Assembly: GCF_026914265.1 (NCBI RefSeq)
Contig: NC_069129.1
Span: forward strand, 17,097,945 to 17,161,944
Source of the DNA: Mya arenaria
Lineage: Eukaryota > Mollusca > Bivalvia > Myida > Myidae
Length of the DNA stretch: 64,000 nucleotides
Direction of reading: 5' to 3'
Part shown: one piece after another, positions 59,523-64,000 of the stretch
Position numbering within the stretch: position 1 is the first letter of the stretch
How the letters are laid out: each line of letters opens with the position of its first letter
Translations under genes and position numbers: made by a program
The notes under the pieces: generated by a model
What the model was told of the DNA's origin: nothing
The model's input: the letters and a program-made list of their open reading frames with translations, nothing else
Databases searched by the model: none

Positions 59523-62500
59523 ATGGCGGATCTATGGGATACAGACAAAGGTAAATTTAGTACGGTTTATTTTTTATCTTGGATTGCATGTATTCATGTA
59601 TCGTATTTCTTAACTAAGAGACGGATAATTTCAGTCTAGTTTATCTCCGTATTAGTTTGATACAACTTATGTTATTCCGAATAAAAATACTATCGTAATG
59701 TTATGATCGCAATGCGGCGATATATGTGCATTTCCTCAATGGCTCGATTTTTGGAATTTTAATGGTATTGTAATGTTCTGTGTAGTGTATAACGCATCAG
59801 CCAATCGTAACCACGGCCCTCAGGTCCGGGAAGGGGGGGAAATGGGACGTGGTTTTACCTTCCAGGCCACCTACTACCTTTGTTTTCGCGCCGAAATAGC
59901 GGTGAATGGGCCTTGCCTAGGATGTCCCCGGGGTGCGGAGCGTTTAGCGGATATTTTACCAGCAGATTGTTCCCGCAAGGCGGATATTTTACCTGGGATT
60001 GGCTGGACAAAAAGTCAAAGTTCCCGCTATTCCCCGGGTCTGGGGGCCGTGGTTACAATTGTCTTGTGCATAATAAGAACATAAACTTTAAAGTAACAGC
60101 CCCTTGTGTATGTAAAGGGGTATATAAGTCAGAACCAAAACGGGATTTGCTTATTCTGTACAACAGTTAAACAACAACTAACTATGATTCTTTGAATACA
60201 TGCATAGATATAAAGGCGTGAATGCTATTCGCTGACTACTAGCTGGTGGGGCATATCGATCTTGCAGAATATATCAGAGACCACTACATCCCTCCCATTT
60301 CCGGACATGGATTCTATTTATAATATTAGATTATCGATCCAAAAGTCTAATTCATTATAAAAAAAAACTAAATCCCTTTACTATACTTCTTGATCATAAT
60401 GTTTTCTATTACCAACTGAATTTTAAGAGTTTATTGTGAACTTGATCGTTTCAGTGCTTAAAGCTGCACTCTCACAGATTGAACGTTTTGACAACTTTTT
60501 TTATTTTTTATCTTGGAACGAGCCAATTTTTTTGCGAAAATCCATGGAAGTCAGTTAAATTAGACTGCTGACAAAAAAATAAATCGAAGATTTTTATATT
60601 TAAGTTCAAAAATTGATGTTTTATGCATTTTTCGTAAACCGTTAGTAACGGTTTAAGCCACAAAACATTAATTTTCGAACGAAAATATGTCAGCAATCAT
60701 ATATCATTGGTTTGCAGATATTTACGCAAATATTTGCTCTTTCAAAGACAAAAAAATAGAAAAGTTGTAAAAATGGTATATCTGTAAGATTGCAGCTTTA
60801 AGAGTCTATAAATCGATCCCTTCTTTCCCTATATAAAGAAAAGTGAAATGTGTGACCCGGTCACTTCCAATATAAAATGGCATGTGAAATTACTATAGCA
60901 ATAACATTCCGACAGTCAACAATGAACACATTACTCTAGTATGATTCGCCGAAGTCATTAGTCAGTTTAATTTTCAGAAACTTGAAAATGGAAGTCAAAT
61001 ACTTGAACGTCAACAAATTTATACTTTGAATGATTATGAACGTTAACACTTTAACATTAAATTCATAACCGGTATTTTTATCATGATCTGTTTTCGATTA
61101 GAGATTAAGACATTAATCCGTGATTTCGAATACAATCATTGTATATATGATTTTTATGGACTTATAACTTGATATTTACATACTTGTTATATTAATCGGA
61201 CCATCGATTAGTCTTAAAAACATCTAGGGGGTTTTATGCTGACGCTGTGGGTGGCGTTGAATATCCAGTTGTTCCGTATTTTCTGCCGTACTGCGTAGTT
61301 CCCTCATTCACCTCCCGTTGCAAGGCTGGGTGTTTGTTCCATTTTGTGTTTGACAAACTTGAAAGTGGAGAGCATCTCATTATAAGTAGTGTCCGGTCTT
61401 TAATGCGGACAGTAATCATCGAACCTTTTGATGAGATAACATTCCCTGGTGTGGGTTAAAGGGTCGTGTCAGCTTGTTGTGCAAACGTTGTTTAATATGT
61501 TTTACACCATTCAAAGATTTTACTCTCAATATGTATAAAACCTAGCCTGGCCTGACCCGACACAAAATACTGAGTCAGCAGGCTAGGCTATGCCAGGACA
61601 GGCTATGCTAGGTTTACCTTGCATGAACGTTGACAAGTAGTTTGTCATGCCCAGTAATGACCTAACTTTGCCTATTTTTCGTTTTTTCCATGTTTTAATG
61701 GCTGCGACTTTCTCCGGGTGTGGTGATATTCCGTTTTCCGACAATATATGTCCATAGAACTTAATTAAACTTTTTCCGAATTCACCTTTTTGCTTGTTGA
61801 GAGTAAGGTTCTTGTCTTGTAGTCTTTAAAGTACGACTTCTAACCTGGCATCATGTACTTCCGTATTTGGCCCGTGTATAATGTCATCTGAAATATTCAA
61901 TGTCCCATCATAGCCTGATAATACCTGTCTTTTTGTTTTGAAATATCTCAGGTGCGACACTCACACCGAAATTTAAGCGTTTATATCTCGAAAGTCATAT
62001 GAGGCAAACACGATCATGTTACGCGATTCTTCGGGCAGTATTAGCTGATGGAACCCGTTGTTGAAGTCCTCTTCTGGAGCCATTGAGTTCAGATTTTATA
62101 GCATCAATTGTAGGCACGACATGCCTTTCGCGCTTCAATGCTAAACTGTTTTTTTCTCATGTTAAAAATAAGCGAATTTCATCAGGGTTGTTGGATTTAG
62201 GTGCTACCAACAGATTCGAAACCCAAGGTGTCTCCGGTCTCTATTTCAATCGCGTACTGTTGTTCTGGGTGTTTGGTACGCGGCGTGTTGCCTTTGCTGT
62301 GTGAGCTACAGATTCATCGATATGAAATTTGATTTGTTGAAATTTGAACTTTCCCTAGCCCTGTGAACACTGGCTTAAATTTTTCACATAAGTGAATGTA
62401 TTTCTCGTCCTTGGACTCAGATTTAATACTGGTATTATTTCCGATTCCACAGCAGTTTCATAGCTGACCAGGTTTTCGGATGCTCCAAGAATAATCCGCT

Positions 62501-64000
62501 GCTGTGTACTTCAAATCAGATTCTATGGTGAATGAATTCTTTGCTTCGATTGGAAGAGCGTTTTTTACCAGTGCGTATGCTTTAGTGTTCGATTTTGTTT
62601 TTCATTTTAGGCATAGTTGCCATTTTGCGTTTTATCTGTGTAACAAGCACATTTAGGTTGGAACCTGTGTCCACCAACACAACTGCATCAATTCTGTTAA
62701 TTTCGACTTTGATTTTAGGGAGTTTCCTGGAACTTATATTGAATACTGAAACTAACCTTTGAATCCGAGTCACTGTCATTCTTGTCCCAGTTTCAATGAG
62801 TTATCGCACTTGCTGGCCTCCTTGCCTAAAGCGCTTTCTGCATACCTTTACAAAATGGTTCTTTTTGTGGTAATAGTTGCACGTTGCACCCTGAGCTGGA
62901 CATGTGCTTTAATGTGGATATACGCCTCCACAGTTCCTACATGATTGCTTTTGCTTATTTGGTAGTTGTCCAGGATACGCTGACTTTTGTGTAAAAAATA
63001 ATTAATAAGTATCAGGAACACATTGCAATAATGCCTACTCGGTGATTATTTTGTGGATGGAATGATGACCAATGAGTTAGACCATGCTCAAAACACATTT
63101 ATTGTCAATAATAGCATTTCTTTTCCGAAAATCGAGCCAGAGTGTACATTTCCGTTTTCATTAAGTTATAAGTTCAATGTTAATGGTGTTTATATCTTGT
63201 TATTGCCATTGTTTTGCTAATTGAAAAAACAAGTGTTTTAAACATGATGCGTACCATGTAACAATACAACACGACAGAAAATGATTATGTTTCGTCATGT
63301 TAATAATATATATTTCCTTTTAGCCATGTCTTCTGAAGTCCCGGTGCCAGAAAACATACTTGAAGAAAATGCGAACTTAACAGCTACTCAACTTGTTTTA
63401 GAAATGAAAAGTGAGCCACATCCATGGTCAGAGCAGACCAACCAAGGAAGTACATCCGATGCTGAAAGCTATAGTAGCGAAACACCACTTCTGGAGAAGG
63501 CTGAACAGACATACACTGTTGCACACGAGCAAAATGTAGAGGAAACGACTCCAAACCCCACGTTTGACACTTGTACAGTCAATGCACCTGATCAAACATC
63601 TTACTCGGTGGATGCTGCTCTTCTTGATTTTACGGGGTCAGCTTTGACCTTGAATTTTACTGACGTCACTGATATAGTTCAAATGGCAGGCATTCAACCA
63701 CCGCAGATATACGGAAGCGGTTGGGAGTTTGGAAGTATGTGCAGTATCAATCTGCATTCGGTCCAAGACGATGGGGTCCGAAGTAGTTGTAACACGTTGA
63801 CAAAACACGATGATATTCAGGGTCTCCAAGATCGACTGCTATCAAGAATATTTGCTGAAAAAATATCCAAGTCCGAGTTTGGTTCTGGTTTGACTGGTAA
63901 AGAATTGAATGTACAATCGCTTGAAAAACTCCAACCTATTATTGAATACGTCGCTCCACAAAAGACAAGAAACATGAGGAATGTGATCATGGTTTGCTTA
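59523..64000 (+). CDS. UNC93-like multi-pass membrane protein, gene 2 (partial, runs off the window)
   Basis: Exon 1 (59523-59550) encodes MADLWDTDK and ends in phase 1, exactly as in gene 1. Exon 2 starts at 63324 and is still open at 64000. The visible 235 residues are the N-terminal tail and the first residues of TM1. They align without gaps of note to gene 1, with blocks PHPWSEQT-QGSTSDAESY, SETPLLEKAEQT and PPQIYGSGWEFGSMCSINLH nearly identical and the stretches between them more diverged. The conserved blocks suggest the cytosolic tail is under selection. Intron 1 is 3.77 kb against 0.37 kb in gene 1. The role is as for gene 1, unknown in detail. The transporter fold lies beyond the window. 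Confidence 0.9.
59793..60070. mobile_element. inverted-repeat transposon, GCACCAGTCAATTGTA family, third copy
   Basis: The left end gcatcagccaatcgtaaccac and right end gtggttacaattgtcttgtgc pair. The interior shares aaagtcaaagt and tacct-ggatgtccc segments with 58094-58887. It lies in intron 1 of UNC93-like gene 2. Confidence 0.75.
60462..60797 (+). mobile_element. MITE, AGCTGCACTCTCAC family, copy in intron
   Basis: It is 336 bp, flanked by TTAA at 60458-60461 and 60798-60801. The arms (agctgcactctcacagattg and the mirror ending gattgcagct) are well conserved. This is the clearest copy of the family. Confidence 0.82.
61210..62960 (-). mobile_element. old Ty3/gypsy-type fossil, antisense in intron 1
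   Basis: On the minus strand, from 62960 downward, one sees zinc-knuckle remnants, then a retroviral-type protease core (VLVDTGSN at about 62680), and then pieces of a reverse transcriptase palm and connection region at about 62100-61650. It is broken in many places and no LTRs were found beside it. It is far older than 4860-9104. It is antisense to UNC93-like gene 2. Confidence 0.75.
61530..61615. repeat. imperfect palindrome of AGCCTGGCC-type blocks
   Basis: Blocks agcctggcctg, caggctaggctatgcc and aggacaggctatgctagg can pair with each other across about 85 bp. It lies within the old gypsy fossil and may be a small later insertion. Confidence 0.4.

Overview
The window looks like nuclear DNA of a bivalve mollusc. 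The genes are AT-rich and intron-bearing, with GT/AG introns of 0.1 to 4 kb. Most of the rest is interspersed repeats: tRNA-derived SINEs, short inverted-repeat DNA transposons, tandem arrays and LTR-element fossils. The bivalve call, perhaps a heterodont, is inferred from repeat style and protein similarity. The species cannot be named from sequence alone.

Layout. 1-4.5 kb: gene-free, made of repeat tracts that recur at 28.6-36.5 kb and 43.3-44.6 kb. 4.86-9.10 kb: a young but broken Ty3/gypsy-type LTR element with near-identical 203-bp LTRs, a tRNA-Leu primer site and a SINE inserted in its gag part. 9.1-37 kb: no protein gene recognised. It holds an AGCTGCACTCTCAC-type MITE family, a head-to-tail 1.2-kb duplication at 13.0-15.5 kb, a 314-bp miniature LTR element whose LTRs each carry a tRNA gene-like unit (20.85-21.16 kb, with two older relatives), and a 1.2-kb foldback transposon (24.5-25.7 kb) with a deleted sister copy at 36.5 kb. 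Both foldback copies have perfect 8-bp target duplications.

Genes, all on the + strand. 37.8-42.0 kb: a complete five-exon UNC93-like transporter-fold gene, 697 aa. 48.4-54.4 kb: a complete ten-exon SLC7 light-chain amino-acid transporter gene, 478 aa, with tandem arrays in introns 5, 7 and 9 and in its 3' flank. 59.5 kb to the window end: the first two exons of a second UNC93-like gene, a paralogue of the first that includes the copied upstream region. Its long first intron has collected DNA transposons and an antisense gypsy fossil.

The most interesting structure is the tRNA-bearing miniature LTR element. It shares the LTR ends, primer-site type and spacing, and target-duplication size of the 4.2-kb gypsy element nearby. 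This suggests a pol III-competent parasite moved by that family's enzymes.
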